Shown here piece by piece: positions 40,391-50,774 of a stretch of 59,433 nt of DNA; positions within the stretch are counted from its first letter, which is position 1, and each line of letters starts with the position of its first letter. Made by a program: the position numbers and the translations under genes. The DNA comes from Lysobacter antibioticus HS124 (GTDB taxonomy: Bacteria > Pseudomonadota > Gammaproteobacteria > Xanthomonadales > Xanthomonadaceae): the NCBI RefSeq assembly GCF_000336385.2, contig NZ_HG424451.1, positions 1-59,433 on the forward strand, read 5' to 3'. A model generated the notes under the pieces. It did no database searches. It was not told where the DNA came from and saw only the letters and a program-made list of their open reading frames with translations.

Positions 40391-41002
40391 ATGTCCCCGA
40401 CCCTAGAGCAAACCGCCGTCGCCCCCTTGCCGCTGCGCTCGCGCAGCGCCCAAATCGGCGTCGGCCTGGCCTTGGCCGTCCTGATGATCTGCACCCGCGG
40501 CCAGCACTTCGCCAGCGTCGACGCGCTGCCCAGCGCGTCGTGGGCGGTGTTCTTCCTTGCCGGCGCGATGCTGCGCCCGGCCTGGGGCTTTCCGGCGCTG
40601 TTCCTGCTGTCCTCGCTGTTGGATCTGGGCAGCCTGGCGCAGGGGCGGATCACCGATTGGTGCCTGTCGCCGGCGTACTGGGCGTTGGCCTTCGCCTACG
40701 GTGCGCTGTGGTTCGGCGGCCGGATCTATGCGCGGGCGCATCGCGACGCCTGGAGCGCGGTGCCGCGGCTGGCGTGGGTGTTGCTGGCGACGTCGGCGGT
40801 CGCTTATCTGATTTCCAAGGGCGGTTTCTACTTCCTGTCCGGACGCTACCCCGACGCCAGCCTGGCCGGCTTCCTCGAACGGGTTCCGCAGTACTATCCG
40901 CGCAGCCTGGGCGCCCTGGCCGGCTATGTGGGCGCGGGCTTCGCAGCGTATTCGCTGGTGCGCCTGGTCGGCCAGCGTCCGCGCGTCGGAGCGGCGGCGT
41001 GA
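40391..41002 (+). CDS. BtuM-like predicted B12 transporter, copy 2
   Basis: A 203 aa paralogue of the preceding gene with the same helix pattern: LPSASWAVFFLAGAMLRP, then a Cys in DWCLSPAYW (C91) and FLSGRYPDASLAGFLERV against FGGRYADPNLAEYLSRL in copy 1. The ATG at 40391 follows a 43-base gap; an in-frame ATG at 40292 overlaps copy 1 and is less likely. Its stop overlaps the cobO start (GTGA). The two may form a hetero-pair or handle different corrinoids; sequence alone cannot tell. Confidence 0.65.
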   Translation: MSPTLEQTAVAPLPLRSRSAQIGVGLALAVLMICTRGQHFASVDALPSASWAVFFLAGAMLRPAWGFPALFLLSSLLDLGSLAQGRITDWCLSPAYWALAFAYGALWFGGRIYARAHRDAWSAVPRLAWVLLATSAVAYLISKGGFYFLSGRYPDASLAGFLERVPQYYPRSLGALAGYVGAGFAAYSLVRLVGQRPRVGAAA

Positions 41003-41649
41003 GCGCCGACGGCCCCGCCGACGACACGGCGACCTCGCGCGCCGGATATGCGGCGACCTCCGAAGAGCGTCATCGCGAGCGCATGCAGCGCAAGAAGGAA
41101 CTGATCGACCGCAAGATCGCCCGCGCCACGGTCGAGCGCGGCGTGCTGGTGGTCAACACCGGCAACGGCAAGGGCAAGAGCTCGTCCGGCTTCGGCATGC
41201 TGGCGCGCTCGCTCGGTCACGGTCTGCGTTGCGGCGTGGTGCAGTTCATCAAGGGCAGCTTCTCGACCGGCGAGGAGGCGTTCTTCCGCCGCTTCGAGGA
41301 ACTGGACTATCACGTGATGGGCGAGGGCTTCACCTGGGAGACCCAGGACAAGCAGCGCGACATCGCCGCCGCACAGGCGGCCTGGGCGGTGGCGGCGCGG
41401 ATGCTGGCCGACCCGGACTACGACTTCGTCCTGCTCGACGAACTCAATATCGCCCTGGCGCACCGTTACATCGCCCTCGACGACGTGCTCGCCGCGACCG
41501 CGGCCCGGCCCGAGCGCCAGCACGTGGTGATCACCGGCCGCGGCGCGCCCGACGCGCTGGTCGAGGCCGCCGACACGGTCACCGAGATGCGCATGGTCAA
41601 GCATGCGTTCAAGGCGGGGATCAAGGCGCAGAAGGGGATTGAGTTGTGA
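40999..41649 (+). CDS. cobO: Cob(I)yrinic acid a,c-diamide adenosyltransferase CobO
   Basis: Attaches the 5'-deoxyadenosyl group of ATP to the corrinoid cobalt. The P-loop variant GNGKGKSSSGFG (about residue 55), VQFIKGSF, and LDELNIAL with HVVITGRGAPDAL are the CobO/CobA/BtuR signatures. The GTG at 40999 overlaps the preceding stop by 4 bases and gives 216 aa, slightly longer than usual because of a charged N-terminal segment. Its stop overlaps the cobB start. Confidence 0.95.
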   Translation: MSADGPADDTATSRAGYAATSEERHRERMQRKKELIDRKIARATVERGVLVVNTGNGKGKSSSGFGMLARSLGHGLRCGVVQFIKGSFSTGEEAFFRRFEELDYHVMGEGFTWETQDKQRDIAAAQAAWAVAARMLADPDYDFVLLDELNIALAHRYIALDDVLAATAARPERQHVVITGRGAPDALVEAADTVTEMRMVKHAFKAGIKAQKGIEL

Positions 41650-43022
41650 ACACGGGATGGGGGATTCGGGATTCGGGATTGGCAACGGCCGAAGCCGGCG
41701 ACTCCGCTTCGCCGAATCCCGAATCCCCGATTCCGAATTCCAGCTGTCCGGCCCTGCTCGTCTCCGCCCCCGCCTCGGGCCAGGGCAAGACCAGCGTCAC
41801 CGCGGCGATCGCGCGTTGGCACGCGCGGCAGGGGCGGCGGGTGCGGGTGTTCAAGACCGGGCCGGATTTTCTCGATCCGATGGTGCTCGAGCGCGCCAGC
41901 GGGCATCCGGTCTACCAACTGGATCTGTGGATGTGCGGCGAGGCCGAGGTGCGCGCGCGGCTGCATCGTGCCGCGGGCGAGGCCGATCTGATCCTGATCG
42001 AGGGCGTGATGGGGCTGTTCGACGGCAAGCCGTCCAGCGCCGACCTGGCGGTCGCGCTGGGCGTGCCGGTGCTGGCGGTGATCGACGGTTCGTCGATGGC
42101 GCAGACCTTCGGCGCGCTCGCCGCCGGCCTGGCGCGCTACCGCGACGACGTGCGCGTGTACGGCGTCGCCGCCAACCGGATCGGCAGCGAGTATCACGCG
42201 CGCTTGCTGCGCGAGAGCCTGCCGGCGGAACTGCGTTGGCTCGGCGCCTTGCCGCGCGATCCGGAGATGGCCTTGCCGGAACGGCACCTGGGCCTGGTGG
42301 CCGCGGGCGAACTCGGCGATCTGGATGCGCGCCTGGACGCGCTCGCCGACGCCTGGGGCGCGCACGCCGACGCCGAACTGCCGCCGCCGGTCGAATTCGC
42401 CGCGGCCGCGCCGCCGCCGGTGCCGCCGGCGCTGCGCGGGAAGACCGTCGCGATCGCCCGCGACGCGGCGTTCTGCTTCCTGTATCCGGCCAATCTGGAG
42501 CTGTTGCGCGAGGCCGGCGCCGAGCTGGCATTCTTCTCGCCGCTGGCCGGGGACGCGCTGCCCTGCTGCGATGCGGTGTGGCTGCCGGGCGGTTATCCGG
42601 AGCTGCACCTGCCGGCCTTGTCGGCGCGCGCCGACTTGCGCGCGCAGTTGCGCGCGCTGCGCGACGCCGGCACGCCGATCCTGGCCGAATGCGGCGGCCT
42701 GTTGTATGCGCTGGACCGGCTCAGCGACCGCGACGGCGCGCAAGGCCGGATGGCCGGCCTGTTGCCGGGCCACGCCGCGCTGCAGCCGAAACTGGCGGCG
42801 CTGGGCCTGCAGTCGGTGGAAATGCCCGAAGGCGAGTTGCGCGGGCACACCTTCCACTACGCGCGCGCCGAGATCGCGGCCGCGCCGATCGCGCACTCGC
42901 ACAATCCCAACGGCGGTCCCAGCCGCGAAGCGCTGTACCGCGACCGTCGGCTCAGCGCCAGCTTCGTGCATTTCTATTTCCCGTCCAACCCGGGGGCGGC
43001 GTTGCGCCTGTTCCTGCCATGA
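41646..43022 (+). CDS. cobB: Cobyrinic acid a,c-diamide synthase
   Basis: Glutamine-dependent amidation of cobyrinate at the a and c side chains (CobB/CbiA family). Core similarity begins near residue 35 with SAPASGQGKTSVTAA (P-loop), continues with FKTGPDFLDP and IEGVMGLFDG, and includes the amidotransferase Cys in ILAECGGLLYAL. The first 33 residues are encoded by an inverted GGGATTCGGGATT repeat and are rich in Pro, Ser and Gly, unlike the family. No ATG or GTG lies between this segment and the P-loop, and the GTG at 41646 overlaps the cobO stop (GTGA), so the repeat seems genuinely translated. Length is 458 aa. Confidence 0.92.
   Translation: MNTGWGIRDSGLATAEAGDSASPNPESPIPNSSCPALLVSAPASGQGKTSVTAAIARWHARQGRRVRVFKTGPDFLDPMVLERASGHPVYQLDLWMCGEAEVRARLHRAAGEADLILIEGVMGLFDGKPSSADLAVALGVPVLAVIDGSSMAQTFGALAAGLARYRDDVRVYGVAANRIGSEYHARLLRESLPAELRWLGALPRDPEMALPERHLGLVAAGELGDLDARLDALADAWGAHADAELPPPVEFAAAAPPPVPPALRGKTVAIARDAAFCFLYPANLELLREAGAELAFFSPLAGDALPCCDAVWLPGGYPELHLPALSARADLRAQLRALRDAGTPILAECGGLLYALDRLSDRDGAQGRMAGLLPGHAALQPKLAALGLQSVEMPEGELRGHTFHYARAEIAAAPIAHSHNPNGGPSREALYRDRRLSASFVHFYFPSNPGAALRLFLP
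41653..41741. repeat. Inverted GGGATTCGGGATT repeat inside cobB
   Basis: The left arm (about 41653-41682) has tandem GGATTCGG units. The right arm (about 41713-41741) is its approximate reverse complement (GAATCCCGAATCCCCGATTC). Repeats of this kind are usually intergenic in Xanthomonadaceae, from memory. Here the element covers codons 3-32 of cobB without interrupting the frame. Confidence 0.85.
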
Positions 43023-43076
43023 GCGCGCTGTCGTGAGCACGCTGTCGTGAGCATGCCTTCGTGAGTGCGTCCTGAT
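43019..43076 (+). repeat. 14-bp tandem repeat carrying start/stop codons, cobB-cbiB junction
   Basis: Four units of 14 bases (43021, 43035, 43049, 43063) of the pattern GAGCACGCTGTCGT, decaying downstream, then the cbiB start. Each unit is preceded by AT or GT, so ATGAGC/GTGAGC/GTGAGT occurs at 43019, 43033, 43047, 43061 and 43075. The first overlaps the cobB stop and the last is the cbiB start. Confidence 0.85.
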
Positions 43077-44004
43077 GAGCGCTGCCTTGCTGGTGCTGAG
43101 CCTGTTCGCCGGGGTGATGCTCGACGCGGCGTTCGGCGAACCGCGGCGCGCCCATCCGCTGGTCGGCTTCGGCCGGCTGGTGCGGGCGATCGAAAACGCT
43201 GGGCATGCCGACGGGCGCCTGCGCGGCGTCTTGGCCTGGTCGCTCGCGGTGGCGCCGATCGTCGCCGCGACGGCGTATTTGCAGCTCATCCTGATGGCCC
43301 GGTCGCCGTGGGCCGGGAGCGCGTTCGGCGCCGTCGTGCTGTATCTGTGCATCGGCTTGCGCAGCCTCGACGAGCATGCCGTGCCGGTGGCCTGCGCCTT
43401 GCGCGACGGCGACCTGCAGGCGGCGCGGGACGCGGTGGCGCGCATCGTCAGCCGCGATACTGCCGTGTTGGACGCCGAGCGCGTGGCGGCGGCGGCGACC
43501 GAGTCGGTGCTGGAAAACGGCAACGATGCGGTGTTCGGTGCGCTGTTCTGGTACGTGGCGCTGGGGCCGGCCGGCGCGGTCGGCTATCGGCTGGCCAATA
43601 CGCTGGACGCGATGTGGGGCTATCGCACGCCGCGCTACGAGCGTTTCGGCTGGGCCGCCGCGCGCATCGACGACGTGTTGAACTGGCTGCCCGCGCGGCT
43701 GACCGCGCTGACCTACGCCGTGCTCGGCGACACCGCGGCGGCGTGGCGCTGCTGGCGCGCGCAGGCGCCGCAGTGGGACAGTCCCAACGCAGGGCCGGTG
43801 ATGTCCGCCGGCGCCGGCGCCTTGCGCGTGCGCCTGGGCGGGGCCGCGCCGTATCACGGCCGGTGGGAGCCGCGCCCCGAACTCGGCGAAGGCGCGGCGC
43901 CGGATGCGGAATCTATCGAGCGCGCGCAACGCCTGGTCGGACGCGGCGCGATGCTGTGGCTGGCGACGATCGCTTTCGGCGCATGGCTCTGGCGCGCGCT
44001 CTGA
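43075..44004 (+). CDS. cbiB: Adenosylcobinamide-phosphate synthase CbiB/CobD
   Basis: Inner-membrane enzyme joining aminopropanol (phosphate) to adenosylcobyric acid. The start [19 protein letters not shown] and [10 protein letters not shown] are hallmark CbiB motifs. [18 protein letters not shown] and [19 protein letters not shown] follow. Several hydrophobic helices are present in 309 aa, the normal length. The ATG at 43075 is the last of a series of start-like codons in a 14-bp tandem repeat after cobB. It closes the first riboswitch-controlled group. Confidence 0.95.
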   Translation: MSAALLVLSLFAGVMLDAAFGEPRRAHPLVGFGRLVRAIENAGHADGRLRGVLAWSLAVAPIVAATAYLQLILMARSPWAGSAFGAVVLYLCIGLRSLDEHAVPVACALRDGDLQAARDAVARIVSRDTAVLDAERVAAAATESVLENGNDAVFGALFWYVALGPAGAVGYRLANTLDAMWGYRTPRYERFGWAAARIDDVLNWLPARLTALTYAVLGDTAAAWRCWRAQAPQWDSPNAGPVMSAGAGALRVRLGGAAPYHGRWEPRPELGEGAAPDAESIERAQRLVGRGAMLWLATIAFGAWLWRAL

Positions 44005-44139
44005 GCTGCGGCGCATGCGGCGTGCGGCGCCGCGCGCGCCATACTGCGGTGTGCAGTTGCGGCGCCGCAGGCGCTCGCCTAAAGTCGCGCCGTCCACAGG
44101 GTTCGCCGCGCAAGCCATCGCGCGGCATCGGCCGCAAGG

Positions 44140-44296
44140 CCGAAGGGAAGTCCGGTGACGCCGGCGCCGCGATGCGGCCCGGCCATTCCGGCGCAGCCCC
44201 CGCTGCTGTAAGCCTGACGAATCCGCCCATACGCCACTGGTCGTCGCGACCGGGAAGGCCGGCGGAAGAGGTCGAAGGCGAGCCAGAAGACCGACC
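44140..44296 (+). promoter_or_regulatory. Cobalamin riboswitch 2
   Basis: The second B12 aptamer shows, in order, GGGAAGTCCGGTG (44145-44157), GCAGCCCCCGCTGCTGTAAG (about 44192-44211), the B12-box GCCACTGG (44233-44240), ACCGGGAAGGC, and GAGCCAGAAGACCGACC (44280-44296). It lies 239 bases before the next ATG. No T-tracted terminator was resolved in the leader, so translational control is more likely. It would place the TonB receptor, the PepSY protein and probably cobD-cobS under B12 control. Confidence 0.92.
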
Positions 44297-44534
44297 CTGC
44301 GGCGATCAGTCGAACATGCGCTCCGGGGTGCGGGCGCGGGACTGGAGTCGAATCCCGATCGCGTCGCATCCGGCTGTGGCCGGTGCGTCCGCGCGCGGGC
44401 CGGGTTCGTGCGTGGACGCGTCGCGGCACCGCGATGCGCCGGCGCCGACCGCTCCGGGCCTGCGGGCATCCCGTGCGCGAGCACCGGAGACCGCCCGCTT
44501 GTCAGCCCGCCTCTTTGATCGCAGGACCCACCGC

Positions 44535-46637
44535 ATGCCCATGCGCGGCGCCTTGCCGCTGCGTCGCCTGAGCTTGGCCCTGATCGGACTGGCCTTCGCC
44601 GACACCGCCTGCGCCGACGATTCCACCACCCTCGACGCGGTGCAGGTGCGCGCGCAGTCGCCGCTGGAGCGGGTCGCCGACGCGGGCAGCCGGCTCGGCC
44701 TGAGCCTGCGCGAGTTGCCGGCTGCGGTCGAAATCCTCGACGGCGAAACTTTGCGCGAGCGCGGCGACGACACGCCGCAGCGGGCGCTGGCGCGCGCGGC
44801 CGGTGTGGTGCCGATGGGCGCGCCCGGCAACGGCGGCTCTTCCTTGAGCCTGCGCGGTTTCTCCGGCCACGGTTCGGTGGCGCAGGTGTACGACGGAACG
44901 CGCGTGTTCGTCGCCTCCGGCACGCTGAGCTTTCCCGGCGATACCTGGCAACTCGACCGGATCGAGGTGCTGCGCGGCCCGGCCTCGGTGTTGTTCGGCG
45001 ACAGCAGCATCGGCGGCGTGGTGCATTACGTGCCGCGCGCGTTGCAGAGCGCGCCGCGGCGCGAGGCGATGCTGGCGGCGTCGAGCTGGGACGGGTACCG
45101 CTTCGGTCTCGGCGCGGGGCAGGGCGCGGGCGAGCGGGTGCGCTGGCGCGCCGACCTGACCGGCGCCGGCGGCAACGGCGAGATCGACCGCGCCGGCTAC
45201 GAGCGCTACGGCTTCTCCGGCGCGGTGGCCTGGGACCTCAGCCCGCGCCTGACCGCGACCCTCAAGTACGACGGCGGCCGTCGCCACGATCCGCGCTACT
45301 TCGGTACGCCGCTGGCCGACGGCCGGCTCGACCGGCGCTTGCGCGAACGCAATTACGACGTCGCCGACAGCCATGTCCGCTACGACGACGGCCTGGCGCG
45401 GCTGCGCTTCGACTATGCGCTGGGCGCCCGCACCCAACTGGTCGCCGAGACCTACCACGTCGCGATCGACCGGCGCTGGCGCAATGCCGAGAGTTACGCC
45501 TTCGATCCGCGCAAGAGCACGGTCGTGCGCAGCGATTTCATCGCGATCGGCCACGACCAGGAGCAGTGGGGCCAGCGTTTCGACCTGCTCGCCGTGGGCG
45601 AGCTGTGGGGGCGCGCGCAGCGCCTGAACCTGGGCGCCGAAGCCACGCGGGTGCGCTTCACCCACAGCAACAACGGCCCCTACGGCGGCCGCGACACGGT
45701 GCCGGCGTTCGACTTCGCCCCCGGCGGCTTCGTCAACCTCGCCGGCACCCGGCCGCGCTTCAGCAGCATCACCCGCCAGCGCGCGCTGTACCTGGAGCAC
45801 AGCATCGAACTGTGGCCGCGCTGGACCTTGGTCGGCGGCCTGCGCCGCGAGCGCATCGAAGTGCAGCGCAAGGAGCTGCCGGCCGGCACCGGCTTCGGCA
45901 CGCAATTCGATTTCACCGCCTGGCGCCTGGGCACGGTGTTCGCGTTCGACGGGCGGACGTCGCTGTACGCGCAGACCAGCAAGGGCATCGATCCGATTTC
46001 GGGCTTGGTGACCCTGCCGCTGGCGCAGAAGGACTGGTCGCTGACCCCGGCGCGGCAGATCGAGATCGGCCTCAAGCAGGGCTTCGCCGGCGGCCGCGGC
46101 GACTGGTCGCTGGCGGCGTACCGGATCGAGAAGCGCAACCTGCTCAGCCGCGACGAGGAGGACCCCAACCGGGTCCAGCAGATCGGGCAGCGCAGTTCGC
46201 GCGGCCTCGAACTCGGCCTGGGCTACGCGTTCTCGCCGCGCTGGCGGGTCGACGCCAATGCCGCGGTGCTGGACGCGCGCTTCGACGACTTCAACGAAGT
46301 CGTCGCGAGCCGACTGGTGTCGCGCAACGGCCGCACCCCGGCCAATACGCCCGAGCGCGTGTTCAATCTGTGGCTGGGCTTCGACCCGGTCGAATGCTGG
46401 AGCGCCGCGCTGGGGCTGCGCCGGGTCGGCCACCGTTACAACGACAACGCCAATACCTCGCGCATCGACGGCTATACCGTCGCCGACGCGCAACTGTCCT
46501 GGCGTCCCCGCACCGGCAGCCGGCTGACCTTGCGCGCGCGCAATCTCGGCGATGCGCTGTACGTCGGCTCGGGCCGCTCACAGGCGCTGCTCGGGCCGGG
46601 ACGCGAGTTCGAGCTGGAATGGACGCAGCGCTTTTGA
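44535..46637 (+). CDS. TonB-dependent receptor (siderophore-receptor type) under B12 riboswitch
   Basis: A 700 aa outer-membrane receptor with a signal peptide (LSLALIGLAFADTACA), TonB-box start TLDAVQVRA, plug motifs SLSLRGFSGHGSVAQVYDG and IEVLRGPASVLFGDSS, and a C-terminal barrel ending WTQRF. The plug resembles siderophore receptors of the FpvA/FhuE group rather than BtuB, yet a B12 riboswitch lies upstream and cobalamin genes downstream. A corrinoid or cobalt-chelate substrate is therefore inferred. The ATG at 44535 has AGGA upstream; 44541 is an alternative. It overlaps the PepSY gene by 19 bases. Confidence 0.88.
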   Translation: MPMRGALPLRRLSLALIGLAFADTACADDSTTLDAVQVRAQSPLERVADAGSRLGLSLRELPAAVEILDGETLRERGDDTPQRALARAAGVVPMGAPGNGGSSLSLRGFSGHGSVAQVYDGTRVFVASGTLSFPGDTWQLDRIEVLRGPASVLFGDSSIGGVVHYVPRALQSAPRREAMLAASSWDGYRFGLGAGQGAGERVRWRADLTGAGGNGEIDRAGYERYGFSGAVAWDLSPRLTATLKYDGGRRHDPRYFGTPLADGRLDRRLRERNYDVADSHVRYDDGLARLRFDYALGARTQLVAETYHVAIDRRWRNAESYAFDPRKSTVVRSDFIAIGHDQEQWGQRFDLLAVGELWGRAQRLNLGAEATRVRFTHSNNGPYGGRDTVPAFDFAPGGFVNLAGTRPRFSSITRQRALYLEHSIELWPRWTLVGGLRRERIEVQRKELPAGTGFGTQFDFTAWRLGTVFAFDGRTSLYAQTSKGIDPISGLVTLPLAQKDWSLTPARQIEIGLKQGFAGGRGDWSLAAYRIEKRNLLSRDEEDPNRVQQIGQRSSRGLELGLGYAFSPRWRVDANAAVLDARFDDFNEVVASRLVSRNGRTPANTPERVFNLWLGFDPVECWSAALGLRRVGHRYNDNANTSRIDGYTVADAQLSWRPRTGSRLTLRARNLGDALYVGSGRSQALLGPGREFELEWTQRF

Positions 46638-48157
46638 ACGCGCTCAAGCGCCAGCTGCAGCTGTGGCATCGCTGGCTGGGAGTCGTCCTGGCCGTGCCGG
46701 TGCTGCTGTGGTTCCTGTCCGGCGCGGTGTTGTTGTTCGTGCCGTTCCCGCGCTTGAGCGAGGCCGAGTCGCGCGCCGGGCGATCCGATCTGGCGCTGGC
46801 GGCGGTCCGCATCGACGCACGCCAGGCGGCCCGGGCCGCGGGTCTGGACGCCCCGCCGCAGCGCGCGCGGCTGGGCATGCTCGGCGCGCGGCCGGTGTGG
46901 CGGCTGAGCGACGGCGAGGAGCGCTGGCATCTGGTCGGCGCCGACGACGGCCGCGTGCTGCCCGAGCTCGATGCTTCGGCCGCCGCGGCCGTGGCGCGCG
47001 ATTTCCAGCGTCGCCGCGGACAGGCGGAGTCGGCGCCGCAGTACCTGGGGCGGATCGAGCGCGACCAATGGACCCTCAACGGTCTGTCCGGCCTGCGTCC
47101 GCCGCTGCACAAGCTGCGTTTCGCCGACGCGCAGGCGACCGAACTGTACGTGTCGGCGAGCACCGGCGAAGCGGTGCGCGACAGCACCCGCAGCGAGCGC
47201 GGCTGGAACTGGGTCGGCGCGATCGTGCATTGGATCTACCCGACAGCGCTGCGCGCGCAGCCGGCGTTGTGGCGCCAAGTGGTGATGTGGCTGTCGGGCG
47301 CGGCCTTGTTCGCGGCATTGGCCGGGGTGGCGATCGGTGCCTGGCGCAGCGTCGATGCCTGGCGCCGGGTGCGCCGGATCAGTCAGTACCGCGGCGTTTA
47401 CGCCTGGCACCACTGGCTCGGCTGGGGCGGCGGCTGGCTGATGCTGAGCTGGCTGTTCAGCGGCTGGATGTCGATGGGGCCCATGCGCGCGCCGCCGAAT
47501 CCGGCGTTGGAGCGCTGGCGCGACGCGTTTTCCGCGCCGCCGCCGGCGTGGCCGGCGCATTGGCGGCCGCGCCTGCCGGCGGGCGAGGGCTGGCTCGAGG
47601 CCGAGCTGGTCTGGCTGGCCGGCGAACCTTGGTTGCGCATGCAGTCGCGCCGGGGCGGAACGGCCTGGGCGCCGGCCCTGGCCGGTGCCGCGTCCGCGCC
47701 GGATCTCGCCGCCGCTGTGCGGCGCGCCGAAGCCTACAGCGGGTTGAAGATCGCGGCGCGGCAGCGCTTGCAGACTTACGACGCCTACTATCTGCAGGCG
47801 ACGCACCGCGATCCGCCGCCGCTGCCGGTGTGGCGTCTGCGTCTGGACGACCCGGCCGCGAGCTGGGTGCAGATCGCGCCCGCGCGCGGCGATATCGTCG
47901 CGGTCAGCGACCAACGCAGCCGGGCCGAGCGCTGGCTGTATCACGGCCTGCACAGCTGGGACTTGCCGTGGCTGCTGGAACGGCCGCGCCTGCGCCTGGG
48001 CCTGTTGCTGGCCGGCCTGGCGATCGGCGCGGCCTTGGCGGTCACCGCGATCCTGGTCGCCTGCAAGCGCCTGCGCGCGCTCGTTCTGGCGCGGACGGCG
48101 CGGCGCGCGCGCAAACCCGCCGTGGTACCGCGGAGGCTGGCCGATGCGGCGGCCTGA
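46619..48157 (+). CDS. PepSY-domain transmembrane protein
   Basis: A 512 aa inner-membrane protein of the PepSY_TM family, often paired with TonB receptors and sometimes linked to reduction of imported metal chelates. Helices are seen near 15-40, 215-240, 265-290 and 465-490. His residues at or near helix ends (LWHRWLGVVL, VHWIYPT, AWHHWLGWG, LYHGLHSWD) could bind haem. The ATG at 46619 lies within the receptor's last codons; a TTGA at 46634 is a less likely start. Under riboswitch 2, a role in reducing corrinoids at the periplasmic face is possible but unproven. Confidence 0.82.
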   Translation: MDAALLNALKRQLQLWHRWLGVVLAVPVLLWFLSGAVLLFVPFPRLSEAESRAGRSDLALAAVRIDARQAARAAGLDAPPQRARLGMLGARPVWRLSDGEERWHLVGADDGRVLPELDASAAAAVARDFQRRRGQAESAPQYLGRIERDQWTLNGLSGLRPPLHKLRFADAQATELYVSASTGEAVRDSTRSERGWNWVGAIVHWIYPTALRAQPALWRQVVMWLSGAALFAALAGVAIGAWRSVDAWRRVRRISQYRGVYAWHHWLGWGGGWLMLSWLFSGWMSMGPMRAPPNPALERWRDAFSAPPPAWPAHWRPRLPAGEGWLEAELVWLAGEPWLRMQSRRGGTAWAPALAGAASAPDLAAAVRRAEAYSGLKIAARQRLQTYDAYYLQATHRDPPPLPVWRLRLDDPAASWVQIAPARGDIVAVSDQRSRAERWLYHGLHSWDLPWLLERPRLRLGLLLAGLAIGAALAVTAILVACKRLRALVLARTARRARKPAVVPRRLADAAA

Positions 48158-48276
48158 GCGCCCGGCCGCGGATAGGGGGCGGGCGCCTGCGCCGCGGGCC
48201 TGCCGTTATCCTCCCCCGTCTTTTCGCATTGGCCGTCGCCATTGGCTGCGCGACGGCCCTGTTCCGGAGTCGACCC

Positions 48277-49289
48277 ATGCTTGAACACGGCGGACGCTTG
48301 CTGCGCGCCGCGCGCCGCTACGGCATCGCGGCGGAGCGATGGCTGGATCTGTCGACCGGCATCAGCCCGACCGCCTGGCCGGTGCCGGCGATTCCGGCGC
48401 GCGCCTGGCAGCGCCTGCCCGAAGACGACGACGGCCTGATCGACATCGCCTGCGCCTACTACGGCGCGCCTGCGCTGTGGCCGGTCGCGGGCTCGCAGGC
48501 GGCGATCCAGGCGTTGCCGGAGCTGCGCGCGCCGGTGCGGGTCGGCGTACTCGCTCCGGGCTATGCCGAGCATGCGCATGCCTGGCGGCGTTGCGGGCAC
48601 GCCGTGCAGTCCTTGCCGGCGGCCGAGTTGTTGCGCCACGTCGATGCGTTCGATGTGATCGTGCTGATCCATCCGAACAATCCCGGCGGCGATCGCTTCG
48701 AGCGCGAAGCCCTGCTGCAGGCGCACGCGGCGCTGGCCGCGCGCGGCGGCTGGCTAGTGATCGACGAGGCCTTCATGGACGCGACTCCCGAACACAGCCT
48801 GTGCGCCGACAGCGCGCGCGAGGGGCTGATCGTGCTGCGTTCGGTCGGCAAGTTCTTCGGCCTGGCCGGCGCCCGCGCCGGCTTCGTCTGCGCCGCGCCG
48901 CCGCTGCTGCGGGCGCTGCGCGAACGGCTCGGGCCGTGGACCTTGAGCAGCCCGGCGCGGCACGTGCTGCGCGCGGCGCTGGCCGATCGCGACTGGCAGG
49001 CGGCGCAGCGCGAGCGCCTGCTCGCCGACGGCGCGCGCCTGGCCGCGCTGCTGAGCGCGCACGGCCTGGCGCCGAGCGGCGGCAGCGCCTTCTTCCAATG
49101 GCGGCGCGGCGAGGATGCCTCGCCGCTGCACGAGGCCTTGGCCCGGCGCGGCGTGCTGACGCGCTTGTTCGAGCAGCCGCCGAGCCTGCGCTTCGGCCTG
49201 CCCGGCGACGAGGCGGAGTGGCGCCGGCTCGATGCCGCGCTGGCCGCCGCCGTCGACGAACTCGCCGCCGCTTCGACGCAGGGCGGGCG

Positions 49290-49293
<4 letters not shown>
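48277..49293 (+). CDS. cobD: Threonine-phosphate decarboxylase CobD (CobC)
   Basis: PLP-dependent decarboxylase making (R)-1-amino-2-propanol phosphate for the cobalamin linker. Aminotransferase class I/II fold, 338 aa. [13 protein letters not shown] near the start is typical, [13 protein letters not shown] is the cofactor/substrate loop, and the PLP-binding Lys is in [15 protein letters not shown]. The ATG at 48277 has GGAG upstream after a 119-base gap. Its stop overlaps the cobQ start (ATGA). Confidence 0.92.

Positions 49294-50761
<1,468 letters not shown>

Positions 50762-50774
<13 letters not shown>

Noticed and set aside
44336-44366. A tRNA T-arm-like sequence in the leader after riboswitch 2
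   Set aside because: No acceptor stem, D-arm or anticodon arm can be built around it. It is a short local hairpin only.
43065-44534. An N-terminal extension of the second TonB receptor (frame open from 43065)
   Set aside because: It is antisense or out of frame to cbiB and the riboswitch. A signal peptide begins at 44535 with an SD, so the long frame is an artefact.
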